Source of the DNA: Pseudomonadota bacterium
Lineage (GTDB): Bacteria; Pseudomonadota; Gammaproteobacteria; Steroidobacterales; Steroidobacteraceae
Assembly (NCBI GenBank): GCA_023433515.1
Contig: JAEZCN010000148.1
Coordinates: 1 to 6,380, forward strand
Direction: 5' to 3'
DNA length: 6,380 nt
This document shows, in pieces, positions 1 to 5,949 of this stretch (position 1 is the stretch's first letter; every line of letters starts with the position of its first letter). Below the pieces are notes generated by a model, which worked only from the letters and a program-made list of their open reading frames with translations, searched no databases and was not told the origin of the DNA. The position numbers and the translations under genes were made by a program.

Positions 1-12
1 GCAGAATTACAC

Positions 13-948
13 GTGTACCAGCGCGGCCGTCACGGGTTTGGAAGCGGCGTCGGTAGTTCGGAATTCGGCGACTGGATGTCGCGGTTCCAGGGTTTCCTGC
101 GCGTGAGCGGCTTCCTGCCCTCCTCCAGCGCGGGAGGCCCAACCCCGACGCCGGCGGTGAAGGCGCCGATCTCCACCGTCAACGATGGCCACGGCGATTA
201 CGTTCTCGTTCCCGCCGGCCCCTTCACGATGGGCGACGCTTCGAACGAAGGCCTGGCGCGCGAGCGCCCCGCGCATGACGTCGAGCTCGACGCGTTCTAC
301 ATCTCGAAGCACGAGATCACGAACCGCGAATGGAAGAAGTTTCGCGACGACCCGGGTTACGACGACCCGAAGTACTGGCCCAATGGCCACGTCGTGCCGC
401 GCGACCAGATTCCTTACTGGACCATGGCCAACAATCACGGCGGCGGCACGCCCGACAGCGACGACTATCCGGTGATCGGCGTGAGCTGGGATGCCGCGAC
501 GGCCTACTGCGCGTGGCTCAGCGCGAGGACCGGCAAGAAGTATCGCCTTCCGACCGAGGCGGAATGGGAGAAGGCCGCGCGCGGGACCGATGGGCGCCGC
601 TACCCCTTCGGAGCGACGATCGACCGCCGGCAGGCTAACTACGTGGGTTCCCAGTCTTACGACACCGTGCAGCTCGTCGGGTCATACCCCGCGGGCGCCT
701 CGCCTTACGGTGCGCTCGACATGGCGGGCAACGTGCTCGAGTGGGTCCAGGACTGGTACGACCGCGACTACTACGCCGTTTCGCCGCGCAAGAACCCGAA
801 AGGACCCGCCACCGGCGCGTACCGCGTCCTGCGTGGCGGGAGCTTTTTCGTGGAGCCGTTCGATCTGCGAACGACGGCGCGCTTCGCGGCTTGGCCGTCG
901 TTCAAGGCGTATCGGATGATCGGGTTCAGGCCTGTGCGGGAGCCGTGA
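13..948 (+). CDS. FGE-sulfatase (SUMF1/EgtB-fold) domain protein lacking the FGE catalytic cysteines
   Basis: The protein (311 aa from a GTG at 13) carries the formylglycine-generating-enzyme fold from about residue 62 to the end. Family signatures are VPAGPFTMGD (66-75), the YxxxxEITNxEW region (96-107), VIGVSWDAATAYCAWLS (154-170), RLPTEAEWEKAAR (178-190), DMAGNVLEW (236-244), RGGSF (274-278) and the terminal GFRPV. In true FGE two copper-binding cysteines lie just after the GGS motif; here those positions read Val280 and Leu285, and the only Cys (166) is elsewhere. Sulfatase activation is therefore unlikely. A structural, ligand-binding or other non-FGE role is more plausible, as in many bacterial members. 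The first 60 residues are Gly/Ser/Pro-rich and resemble a linker. The start is uncertain: the frame stays open to the left edge, so the gene may begin outside the window, and an in-frame ATG lies at 76. No convincing SD precedes either start. Fold confident, function unknown. Confidence 0.85.
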   Translation: MYQRGRHGFGSGVGSSEFGDWMSRFQGFLRVSGFLPSSSAGGPTPTPAVKAPISTVNDGHGDYVLVPAGPFTMGDASNEGLARERPAHDVELDAFYISKHEITNREWKKFRDDPGYDDPKYWPNGHVVPRDQIPYWTMANNHGGGTPDSDDYPVIGVSWDAATAYCAWLSARTGKKYRLPTEAEWEKAARGTDGRRYPFGATIDRRQANYVGSQSYDTVQLVGSYPAGASPYGALDMAGNVLEWVQDWYDRDYYAVSPRKNPKGPATGAYRVLRGGSFFVEPFDLRTTARFAAWPSFKAYRMIGFRPVREP

Positions 949-951
949 GCG

Positions 952-1059
952 CGCCAGGCGCTTCACGGGCCATTCCTCGTGGGAAGTCACGTCCATGCGG
1001 TCCTTGGCACGCAGCAGGCGGCGAAGCAGATCGGGGTCCTGGCGCGGGCGGTCGGTCAT
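952..1059 (-). pseudogene. N-terminal remnant of an AraC-family transcriptional regulator
   Basis: Reading down the minus strand from an ATG at 1059-1057 gives 36 residues typical of the start of a small AraC/XylS regulator: a short polar leader, then DLLRRLLRAKDRMD (first helix of the DNA-binding domain), then EEWPVKRLA, which leads into the first helix-turn-helix. A normal member continues with a motif like RVSGVSEAHFARSF. Here the resemblance stops at about 951, the stop codon of the FGE-like gene. The frame then runs on antisense to that gene as an Arg/Pro-rich shadow, and neither other minus-strand frame restores the HTH. This looks like a deletion or rearrangement scar rather than a working regulator. 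It sits 48 bases downstream of the nuclease gene on the same strand. Family assignment comes from recalled family pattern over a short stretch, so confidence is moderate. Confidence 0.6.
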
Positions 1060-1084
1060 ACCGCTACTCTACGGACGCTGAAGT

Positions 1085-1104
1085 GACGTTCCAGCTGGAA
1101 CGTC
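1085..1104. repeat. Perfect 20-bp palindrome between the nuclease stop and the AraC stump
   Basis: The ten bases GACGTTCCAG at 1085-1094 are followed immediately by their exact reverse complement at 1095-1104, with no mismatch; pairing fails at 1084/1105. It lies 3 bases past the stop of the endonuclease-fold gene and 25 bases upstream of the AraC remnant's start codon. As RNA it could form an 8-bp stem with a 4-base AGCT loop, but neither side has a T-run, so a classical intrinsic terminator is unlikely. A dimeric-regulator operator for the former araC-type gene, or an RNA end-stabilising hairpin for the nuclease transcript, are both possible. Confidence 0.6.
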
Positions 1105-1107
1105 CGA

Positions 1108-2214
1108 TCAGTTATCCACGGCGTCGGGCGTCGGCGGATCGACCGGCTGCGTCCCCTCTCGGATCCGCGCGAGATACTTGTCCGTGAAGTCGATCTTGAG
1201 CTCGACGAACAGCGGTAGATGGTCCGACATCTGCCACGTGCGCCACTCCTTCTCGAAGTACGTCTTGCGCTTGGCCGGGGTATCCGGCCACTTGCCGTTG
1301 CGCTTCCCGAGCGGAAAGTACGTCTCGGCCTCGCCTTCCGCGTACACGGCCTTGTAGTAGTTCAACACGCCCGCGTTGTTCTCGCTCGTACCGAGCTCGA
1401 GCTCGCCCTTGCGCACCAGGAAGGCGATCTGGTCGTAGTGCTTGTCGCCTCCCATGTTGCTCACCCATCGCAAGTCGTTGTTGTCGAGGGTCAGGTCGGC
1501 GGGCATGACGAACTTGTGTTTCCTCAGGGCCTTCATCGTTTCGTCCTGCGGACTGACCACGTTCATGTCGCCCAACAGGATGTAGTTCTGACCGTCCTTG
1601 TCGGCGCGCTTTTTCAGGAACTTGGCGATTGCCCCGAGCTCCGCGACGCGGCGCTCGTATTCTTCTCCCGTGGCCTTGCCGAAAAAGGCATGCACGGTGC
1701 ACAGGTAGAACTTGAACCAGCCGGACTGGAAGCGGACGAGAAACGGACTGCGCGCGAACTGATGCTCGCCGTTCACGAGCGCCGACTTCGGCAGGACGAT
1801 TTCGCCCGCGATGTGCTTGAACTGCACCTTGCTCGAGTCGAACAGGAACACCATGCGCTCGCCGTTGCCCGACGGCCCCTCGGTGATGTCCGTTGCGATG
1901 TACCGCCAGGACGGACCGAGGAGTTCCATGATCTTCTCGAACGGCGACATGTCCTCGTTCACTTCCTGGACGGCGACCAGGTCGAACGCGGATATCACCT
2001 CCGCGATGTAGTGAAACGTCTCGGCGAGCCTGGGCCCGTGCTTGAACTTGTTGGAGTCGAAGTCGCGAATGTTCCAGGTGGCGAGCAGCAAGGTGTCGGA
2101 TGCGGTGCGGCGCGGCACATTCTTCGCGATGTACTTGCGCAGGGCCGCGATGTGATCGATCGCCCGCTTGCGGTCGTCCGTTTTCCAATACTTGAGGCGC
2201 CAGTACATTGGCAT
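1108..2214 (-). CDS. Endonuclease/exonuclease/phosphatase (DNase I-like fold) family protein
   Basis: This 368-aa protein has the ordered catalytic motifs of the EEP superfamily of metal-dependent phosphoesterases: TWNIR (Asn48), VQEVNE (Glu84), TVHAFFG (His175), ILLGDMNVV (Asp216, Asn218), HYDQIAF (Asp261) and MSDHLPLF (Asp331, His332). The full set suggests an active Mg2+-dependent enzyme, but the fold alone cannot tell nuclease from lipid or sugar phosphatase. No signal peptide or membrane segment is visible, so it is probably cytoplasmic. The ATG at 2214 is chosen over the one at 2208 because GGAG (2224-2221) lies 6 bases upstream. The same frame stays open far upstream to 2691, but that part is antisense to the membrane-protein gene and not coding. 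The C-terminal 20 residues are Pro/Asp-rich and probably disordered. Gaps of 107 bases upstream and about 160 downstream suggest it may be transcribed alone. Family secure, substrate unknown. Confidence 0.9.
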   Translation of the reverse strand: MPMYWRLKYWKTDDRKRAIDHIAALRKYIAKNVPRRTASDTLLLATWNIRDFDSNKFKHGPRLAETFHYIAEVISAFDLVAVQEVNEDMSPFEKIMELLGPSWRYIATDITEGPSGNGERMVFLFDSSKVQFKHIAGEIVLPKSALVNGEHQFARSPFLVRFQSGWFKFYLCTVHAFFGKATGEEYERRVAELGAIAKFLKKRADKDGQNYILLGDMNVVSPQDETMKALRKHKFVMPADLTLDNNDLRWVSNMGGDKHYDQIAFLVRKGELELGTSENNAGVLNYYKAVYAEGEAETYFPLGKRNGKWPDTPAKRKTYFEKEWRTWQMSDHLPLFVELKIDFTDKYLARIREGTQPVDPPTPDAVDN

Positions 2215-2297
2215 GGCGAGCTCCGTCCTTGTTTGTTGTCGTGGGGCGGTCGCTCGATAACCTAACCGCGTTGCGGCCAGGCGTCCAGATGTTCGGG

Positions 2298-2312
2298 CGC
2301 GGCGGCGCCGCG
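2298..2312 (-). terminator. GC-rich hairpin after the membrane-protein gene (weak terminator candidate)
   Basis: A perfect 6-bp stem (CGCGGC/GCCGCG) with a 3-base loop sits 9 bases past the stop of the four-helix membrane-protein gene. No T-run follows on the minus strand, so it is at best a weak or Rho-assisted end signal. GC-rich DNA makes such stems common by chance. The rest of the 107-base gap before the nuclease gene shows only its SD; I see no convincing promoter hexamers. Confidence 0.25.
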
Positions 2313-2321
2313 ACTTGCTAA

Positions 2322-2810
2322 CTAGCTCGCAAGCCGTTGATCCGGCAAGCCATGCCTCACCGCCCTGGAGACGAAGAACGCGGTTGGCCATCCCACCAGC
2401 AGCGTGTGGAAGAAGAACGTCATGTGCAGCCCGTCCACCGGATAGATAGGCCGGCCGATCGCCGACAGCGGGAGGATGACGTAGTTCATCACCAGCGCGA
2501 ACGCGACGCCGTAGATGACGCCGAGCACGATCCACTGCCGCGGCACGAACTTCAGGCGGCTCACGATCAGGTAGAGCAGCGCGGCGGCGGCGAAGCAGAT
2601 GAAGAAGTGCAGCGCGATGCCGAGCACGACGATGCCCATGCCGCCCTGGTGAGCGTCGGGCCCCAACAATCCGCTGGCGACGCCCTTCCACGGGCGCGTC
2701 CAGGGATTGCCGGCTCTCACCGCGTTGATGGACGGGTAGATGAAATCGGCGAGCCCCGCGAAGAAGCCGCCGAACAGGATGCCCTGGAGTGCGCGATTCT
2801 TCTCGATCAT
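2322..2810 (-). CDS. Conserved hypothetical four-helix integral membrane protein
   Basis: This 162-aa protein has four hydrophobic segments at about 8-28, 58-85, 92-115 and 128-148, joined by short loops, and no cofactor motif. Recognisable short blocks are ASGLLGPDAHQGG (45-57), LGIALHFFICF (63-73) and MNYVILPLSAIG (108-119), a pattern I associate with uncharacterised proteobacterial inner-membrane proteins; I cannot give a function. His68 and His135 lie within or beside helices, but two histidines are weak evidence for heme. Its ATG overlaps the dehydrogenase stop as ATGA (2810-2807), with GAGG about 8 bases upstream, so its translation is probably coupled to that of the secreted dehydrogenase. 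It might help anchor, mature or receive electrons from that enzyme, but this is inferred from position alone. Confidence 0.8.
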   Translation of the reverse strand: MIEKNRALQGILFGGFFAGLADFIYPSINAVRAGNPWTRPWKGVASGLLGPDAHQGGMGIVVLGIALHFFICFAAAALLYLIVSRLKFVPRQWIVLGVIYGVAFALVMNYVILPLSAIGRPIYPVDGLHMTFFFHTLLVGWPTAFFVSRAVRHGLPDQRLAS

Positions 2811-4591
2811 GACGCAGGCCTCATCCGGTAGATGCCGCCGTTGTGGCGGCTGAGGACCACGTAAGGATAACCGTCCGGCCCGACGACCACATCGCGAATT
2901 CGCCCGTGTCCCTTGAAGAGCAATCGATCGTTCAGCACGCGATTGTCCCGAAGCTGGACCAGGCGCAGTTCCTGGAAGCCGAGACTAGCTACCAGCAGTT
3001 GCCCGTTCCACGCGGGAAAGCGCTCGCCGGAATAGAACTCGATCTGCGACACGGCGATCGAGGGTGTCCAGTGATGAACGGGAGGCTCGACGCCTTCGAG
3101 GTAAGGACTCGGGCCGACCGGCGTACCGTCGTAGTGTGTCCCGAAACTCACCCGCGCCCAGCCGTAGTCCGCGCCACGGCGCACGAGGTTGAGCTCGTCG
3201 CCACCCATCGGACCGTGCTCGGCAGACCAGATTTCGCCCGTGCGCGGATGGTGGGTCATACCCTGCGGATTGCGGTGGCCCGAGGTCCAGATGGAAGGCA
3301 ACGCGCCCGCACGGTCGACGAAGGGATTGTCCTTGGGGATCCGGCCGTCGTCGTGCAGGCGGTGGATCTTGCCGTACGGGAACGCGAGGTCCGGCGCCTT
3401 GTCGGGATTCTGGCGCTCGCCGACGCTGAGGAAGATGTAGCCGTCGCGGAACGCGAAGCGCGCGCCGAAGTGCGCGTAGTTAGAGGTGTAGAACTTCTCC
3501 TCCGCGCGGTAGATGTCCTGCTGGTCCACCCAACGCGAGCCATCGAGCCGGCCGCGCACTATCCGGGTCATCGCGGTGGTGCTGTCCGGACCCGGATCCG
3601 AGAACGACAGGTAGATCCAGCCGTTCTTCGCGTATTGCGGATGCTGCTTCACGGCCAGCAATCCACCCTGCCCACCACCCCAGACCCGCGGTATGCCTTC
3701 GATGTGCTCACCACGCCCGCCCTTCCTGAAGCGCAGCAACTGCCCGCCTTTCAGCGTCGCGAGGATCGTGCCGTCCGGCAGGAATGCCATGCCCCAGATG
3801 TCAGAGCCCGCCTCCGCGACTTTCTCCAGCTCGAAGCGGTACCCCGCGGCCTCGAATACGGGTTTCGGCGGATCGTCGAACGTAAAGGTCGGGGCGTCGT
3901 ATTCGCCCGCCTCGGCGCCCAGTGTGAGGCTGTCGAGATCGAAGATGCCGCCGCCTTCTACTCCGTACAGGCACAGCAGTCTGGGGCCAGCGAGTTCGCG
4001 GTTCAGGCCGATGCGTTCGCGCGTGTAAGTGTTCCAGTCCGCCGTGCGCACCGCTGGCTTCTCGCCAAGATTGATACGCGGCTCGATGACGCCGTCGCCC
4101 ACCACGACCGCGTAGCGCCCCACGTCCGGATTGCCCTTGGCGTAGTTGAGCTCGATGCTGCGCACACCTGTGAGGTCGACGTCCTCGTAACAAAGAAAGC
4201 TGCGTTCACTGAAGTAACCGACCGTCGTCGGCATCAGGACGTAGTTGGCCGAGTGCGTGCGGCTCAGCGATTCCGCTTCGATCGTTTCACCGACCTTGCG
4301 GTTGCCGGTTGCGGATGTGCTCCGCACCCATGCGGCCAGCGCCTGGATGCGGGCGTCCGAGAGCTGCGCGCCAAACGCCGGCATGCCACGGACGGGCGCG
4401 CCGTTTCGGATGACGTCGCTGAGTTCGGCCGGTGAGCGTTTCGAGACACCGCCGCCCGGCAAGCGAAAGCTCGCGCCGTGACAGCCCGCGCACAGCGTCG
4501 AGTAATCTCGCTGCGCGGTCTGCGCCGCCGCGATGGTTCCCAGAATGCCGAGCGCGATCGCCGCGCAACGAGAAATGGATCGAGTTCGCAT
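2807..4591 (-). CDS. Secreted cytochrome c / CBM6-like / PQQ-dependent sugar dehydrogenase fusion
   Basis: The 594-aa product has four parts. Residues 1-24 form a Sec signal peptide (Arg-rich start, hydrophobic core, AAA-Q cleavage region). Residues about 28-92 are a small class I cytochrome c domain with heme motif CAGCH (34-38) and likely axial Met70 in GMPAF. Residues about 100-226 start with IEAES and end with GGGIFDLDSLTLG, resembling a CBM6-type beta-sandwich. Residues about 250-594 are a GSDH-type beta-propeller, as in soluble glucose and aldose sugar dehydrogenases: WGMAFLPDG (266-274), GGQGGLL (306-312), AHFGARFAF (373-381, likely catalytic His374), SGHRNPQGM (437-445), EHGPMGGDEL (458-467) and the closing RIRDVVVGPDG. 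It probably oxidises a sugar or polyol in the periplasm with PQQ and passes electrons to its own heme. The ATG at 4591 is preferred over 4606 because AGGGG lies 5 bases upstream and gives a better signal peptide. The substrate cannot be read from sequence. Confidence 0.88.
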   Translation of the reverse strand: MRTRSISRCAAIALGILGTIAAAQTAQRDYSTLCAGCHGASFRLPGGGVSKRSPAELSDVIRNGAPVRGMPAFGAQLSDARIQALAAWVRSTSATGNRKVGETIEAESLSRTHSANYVLMPTTVGYFSERSFLCYEDVDLTGVRSIELNYAKGNPDVGRYAVVVGDGVIEPRINLGEKPAVRTADWNTYTRERIGLNRELAGPRLLCLYGVEGGGIFDLDSLTLGAEAGEYDAPTFTFDDPPKPVFEAAGYRFELEKVAEAGSDIWGMAFLPDGTILATLKGGQLLRFRKGGRGEHIEGIPRVWGGGQGGLLAVKQHPQYAKNGWIYLSFSDPGPDSTTAMTRIVRGRLDGSRWVDQQDIYRAEEKFYTSNYAHFGARFAFRDGYIFLSVGERQNPDKAPDLAFPYGKIHRLHDDGRIPKDNPFVDRAGALPSIWTSGHRNPQGMTHHPRTGEIWSAEHGPMGGDELNLVRRGADYGWARVSFGTHYDGTPVGPSPYLEGVEPPVHHWTPSIAVSQIEFYSGERFPAWNGQLLVASLGFQELRLVQLRDNRVLNDRLLFKGHGRIRDVVVGPDGYPYVVLSRHNGGIYRMRPAS

Positions 4592-4593
4592 GA

Positions 4594-4616
4594 ATACCCC
4601 TGCCATCGCGGGGTAT
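4594..4616 (-). promoter_or_regulatory. Hairpin that pairs the Shine-Dalgarno of the dehydrogenase gene
   Basis: On the minus-strand transcript, AUACCCC (4616-4610) is perfectly complementary to GGGGUAU (4600-4594), separated by a 9-base loop. The 3' arm contains the GGGG of the only good SD for the start at 4591, two bases before the AUG. The loop holds the alternative in-frame AUG at 4606. The seven pairs include four G-C pairs, so the stem could limit ribosome access and act as a translational control element or simple thermosensor. The pairing is seen directly; the regulation is inference. Confidence 0.45.
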
Positions 4617-4658
4617 CAAGACTAGAAACGCGGCGACGCGCCGTATTGTAAATTTCCG

Positions 4659-4677
4659 GCAGGCGCGGACCGCCTGC
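4659..4677 (-). terminator. Probable terminator hairpin directly after the OmpA-type gene
   Basis: Immediately after the TGA of the OmpA-domain lipoprotein gene, the minus strand has GCAGGCG, a 5-base loop, then CGCCTGC: a perfect 7-bp GC-rich stem. It is followed by CGGAAATTT, an A/T-rich but not T-pure stretch, so termination may be partial. It separates the lipoprotein operon from the dehydrogenase operon. Just beyond, TTTACA (minus strand, 4652-4647) resembles a -35 box, but I find no matching -10 at normal spacing. Confidence 0.5.
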
Positions 4678-5460
4678 TCAGCCGCCGGCGAAGTTTCCCT
4701 TGCTGTCGGAGAACACCATTTCCACGCGGCGATTGCGTTGACGTCCTTCCGGCGAGTCGTTGCTGGCGATGGGTAACGACGGGCCCTTGCCCTCGGTCTG
4801 GATGCGGTCCCTGGGCACACCGCGCGCTGTCAGCGCGTCTGCGACGGCCACCGCGCGGCGTTGCGATAGTTCGTAGTTGAGCCGATCGGAACCCTGGCTA
4901 TCCGTGTGCCCTTCGATGCGCAGCCGCGTCTGGGGATAGCGCCCCATGAATTCGCTCACGCGGTTCAGCGTCGAGTCCGCGCCGGGCTTGAGTATGGCCT
5001 TGCCGGTGTCGAACAGCACATCGCCGAGGGTGAGCACCGTGCCGCGCGGCGTCTCCTGCGCCGCGAGCGCCCTGCGCGCCTCGAGTTCGGCCTCGCGCGC
5101 TTCGAGCAGCACGCGGTTGCGTTCGGCTTCACCCTGCGAAACCGCGGTGCGCGCGTCGCGCTCGCGGATGCGCTCGCTGCCCGTCTCGGCCTGCCGCTTA
5201 GCCAGATAGGCGTGGTGATCGAGCGCGACCTGGTTCTTTTCCTTGGCCGCCGTTTCGGCCAGCGAGAGCTGGTTGCGCGCGGCGGATAGTTCGCGGCTCG
5301 CGACCTCGGGAGAAGCAGGATTCTCCGACAACTGGCTGACCAGCGTTTGCGCCTCGAGCAGCGCGTTCGTGTTCAATGGCGGCGCGGACCCGCACGCGAT
5401 AAACAAGGTCGAGCCCAAACCGGCGGTTGCCGCAATCGCGAATTCGCGCGCGATTTTCAT
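4678..5460 (-). CDS. OmpA-family peptidoglycan-binding lipoprotein with N-terminal DUF4398-like helical region
   Basis: The 260-aa protein starts with a signal peptide whose hydrophobic stretch ends at Cys23 (LFIAC, an imperfect lipobox), followed by Gly24 rather than Asp. It is thus probably a lipoprotein sorted to the outer membrane. Residues about 30-135 are a long charged, Ala/Glu/Arg-rich helical region, probably coiled coil, resembling DUF4398. Residues about 140-252 are an OmpA C-terminal domain: LFDTGKAILKP (149-159), IEGHTDSQGS (182-191), NYELSQRRAVAV (195-206) and RQRNRRVEM (240-248). Asp187 and Arg202 match the conserved pair that binds the diaminopimelate of peptidoglycan. The likely role is tethering the outer membrane to the cell wall. 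GAGGAG (5472-5467) sits 6 bases before the ATG, inside the upstream gene's 3' end, and the ATG overlaps that gene's stop as ATGA, so the two are co-transcribed and translationally coupled. Confidence 0.92.
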   Translation of the reverse strand: MKIAREFAIAATAGLGSTLFIACGSAPPLNTNALLEAQTLVSQLSENPASPEVASRELSAARNQLSLAETAAKEKNQVALDHHAYLAKRQAETGSERIRERDARTAVSQGEAERNRVLLEAREAELEARRALAAQETPRGTVLTLGDVLFDTGKAILKPGADSTLNRVSEFMGRYPQTRLRIEGHTDSQGSDRLNYELSQRRAVAVADALTARGVPRDRIQTEGKGPSLPIASNDSPEGRQRNRRVEMVFSDSKGNFAGG

Positions 5461-5837
5461 GGCTGACTCCTCGGCAGCGCGCGCTGCGTTTCCTGCCGTA
5501 ACGTCTCCACGCTCCTGCGCATCTCGTCGGCCGCGCGTTGCGCGTCGCTGCTGCGGGCACGCGCGGCAGCCAGCTCGGCGTCCGCCGCCGCTTCGTCGGC
5601 ACGCATGCGCGCCACGTCATGTTCCTTGTTGGAGAGTGCCGCTTCCGCTTCGGCCAGCTTGCTGCGCGCGCGATCGATGTCGGCCGCCGCGTAGCGCTGC
5701 GCGCCGCTGCTCTCGGCCTGCGAAATCAGGGTTCGTGCGCGCGCCATTTCCGCGTCGGGAGGAGGCACTCCGGCGCAGCCCAGCGCCAGCAGCGATGCGA
5801 GAACGGCCAGGTACAGAAATCGGTTGCGCGATGGCAT
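5457..5837 (-). CDS. Small DUF4398-like coiled-coil lipoprotein
   Basis: The 126-aa product has a short basic N-terminus, a hydrophobic core (FLYLAVLASLLALG, 7-20) and Cys21, a slightly imperfect lipobox that still looks like a lipoprotein signal. Residues 28 to about 118 are almost entirely helical, rich in Ala, Glu, Arg and Asp, with spaced small residues typical of a coiled coil; ISQAESSGAQRYAAADIDRA (38-57) resembles DUF4398 proteins. There is no OmpA domain. It overlaps the following OmpA-domain lipoprotein gene by 4 bases, and that partner has a similar helical region, so the two may pair as periplasmic coiled coils at the envelope. The function of DUF4398 is not established. The start at 5837 gives a good signal peptide, with only a weak GGGATGGG-like SD upstream. 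A fuller promoter is not evident in the 112-base gap ahead of it. Confidence 0.85.
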   Translation of the reverse strand: MPSRNRFLYLAVLASLLALGCAGVPPPDAEMARARTLISQAESSGAQRYAAADIDRARSKLAEAEAALSNKEHDVARMRADEAAADAELAAARARSSDAQRAADEMRRSVETLRQETQRALPRSQP

Positions 5838-5910
5838 CGGACGCCCATCCCAGCGGCTGTTTCGAACGAGCGTAGCCGCGTGGTCAGGTGTTACCAGTGG
5901 ACCATGGTCT

Positions 5911-5939
5911 GTCAGCCACCCTTGCAGGTGACGTCTGAC
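5911..5939 (-). repeat. Interrupted inverted repeat after the Lys-rich ORF
   Basis: GTCAG (5911-5915) pairs with CTGAC (5935-5939), and CACC (5917-5920) pairs with GGTG (5927-5930) around a 6-base loop, giving nine pairs with an uneven internal loop. It begins 11 bases past the stop of the Lys-rich ORF. No T-run follows, so a terminator role is doubtful. A separate 10-bp palindrome (GACCATGGTC, 5900-5909) adjoins it. The rest of the 5838-5949 gap shows no clear promoter. Confidence 0.3.
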
Positions 5940-5949
5940 GATGCACGAG

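Noticed and set aside
7..438. 143-residue minus-strand open frame opposite the FGE-like gene
   Set aside because: No recognisable motif; the plus-strand frame shows clear FGE-fold signatures in the same region.
1219..2265. 348-residue plus-strand open frame
   Set aside because: Antisense to the EEP-fold gene, which has a complete catalytic motif set. The product is low-complexity and unrecognisable.
2215..2691. Upstream extension of the nuclease frame by 159 residues
   Set aside because: It runs antisense-free but out of frame through the membrane-protein gene, is Arg-rich, and lies upstream of a good SD and ATG at 2214.
2843..4435. 530-residue plus-strand open frame
   Set aside because: Antisense to the dehydrogenase gene, whose motifs and signal peptide are clear. 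The plus-strand product is rich in Arg/Val/Ala with no family motif: a GC-rich shadow frame.
4592..4658. Possible sigma-70 promoter for the dehydrogenase (TTTACA at 4652-4647, minus strand)
   Set aside because: No -10-like hexamer at 16-18 bases; the nearest candidate (TAGTCT) is about 22 bases away.
5900..5909. 10-bp palindrome GACCATGGTC
   Set aside because: Too short to stand out from chance in a window of this size; kept only as a note beside the hairpin at 5911-5939.
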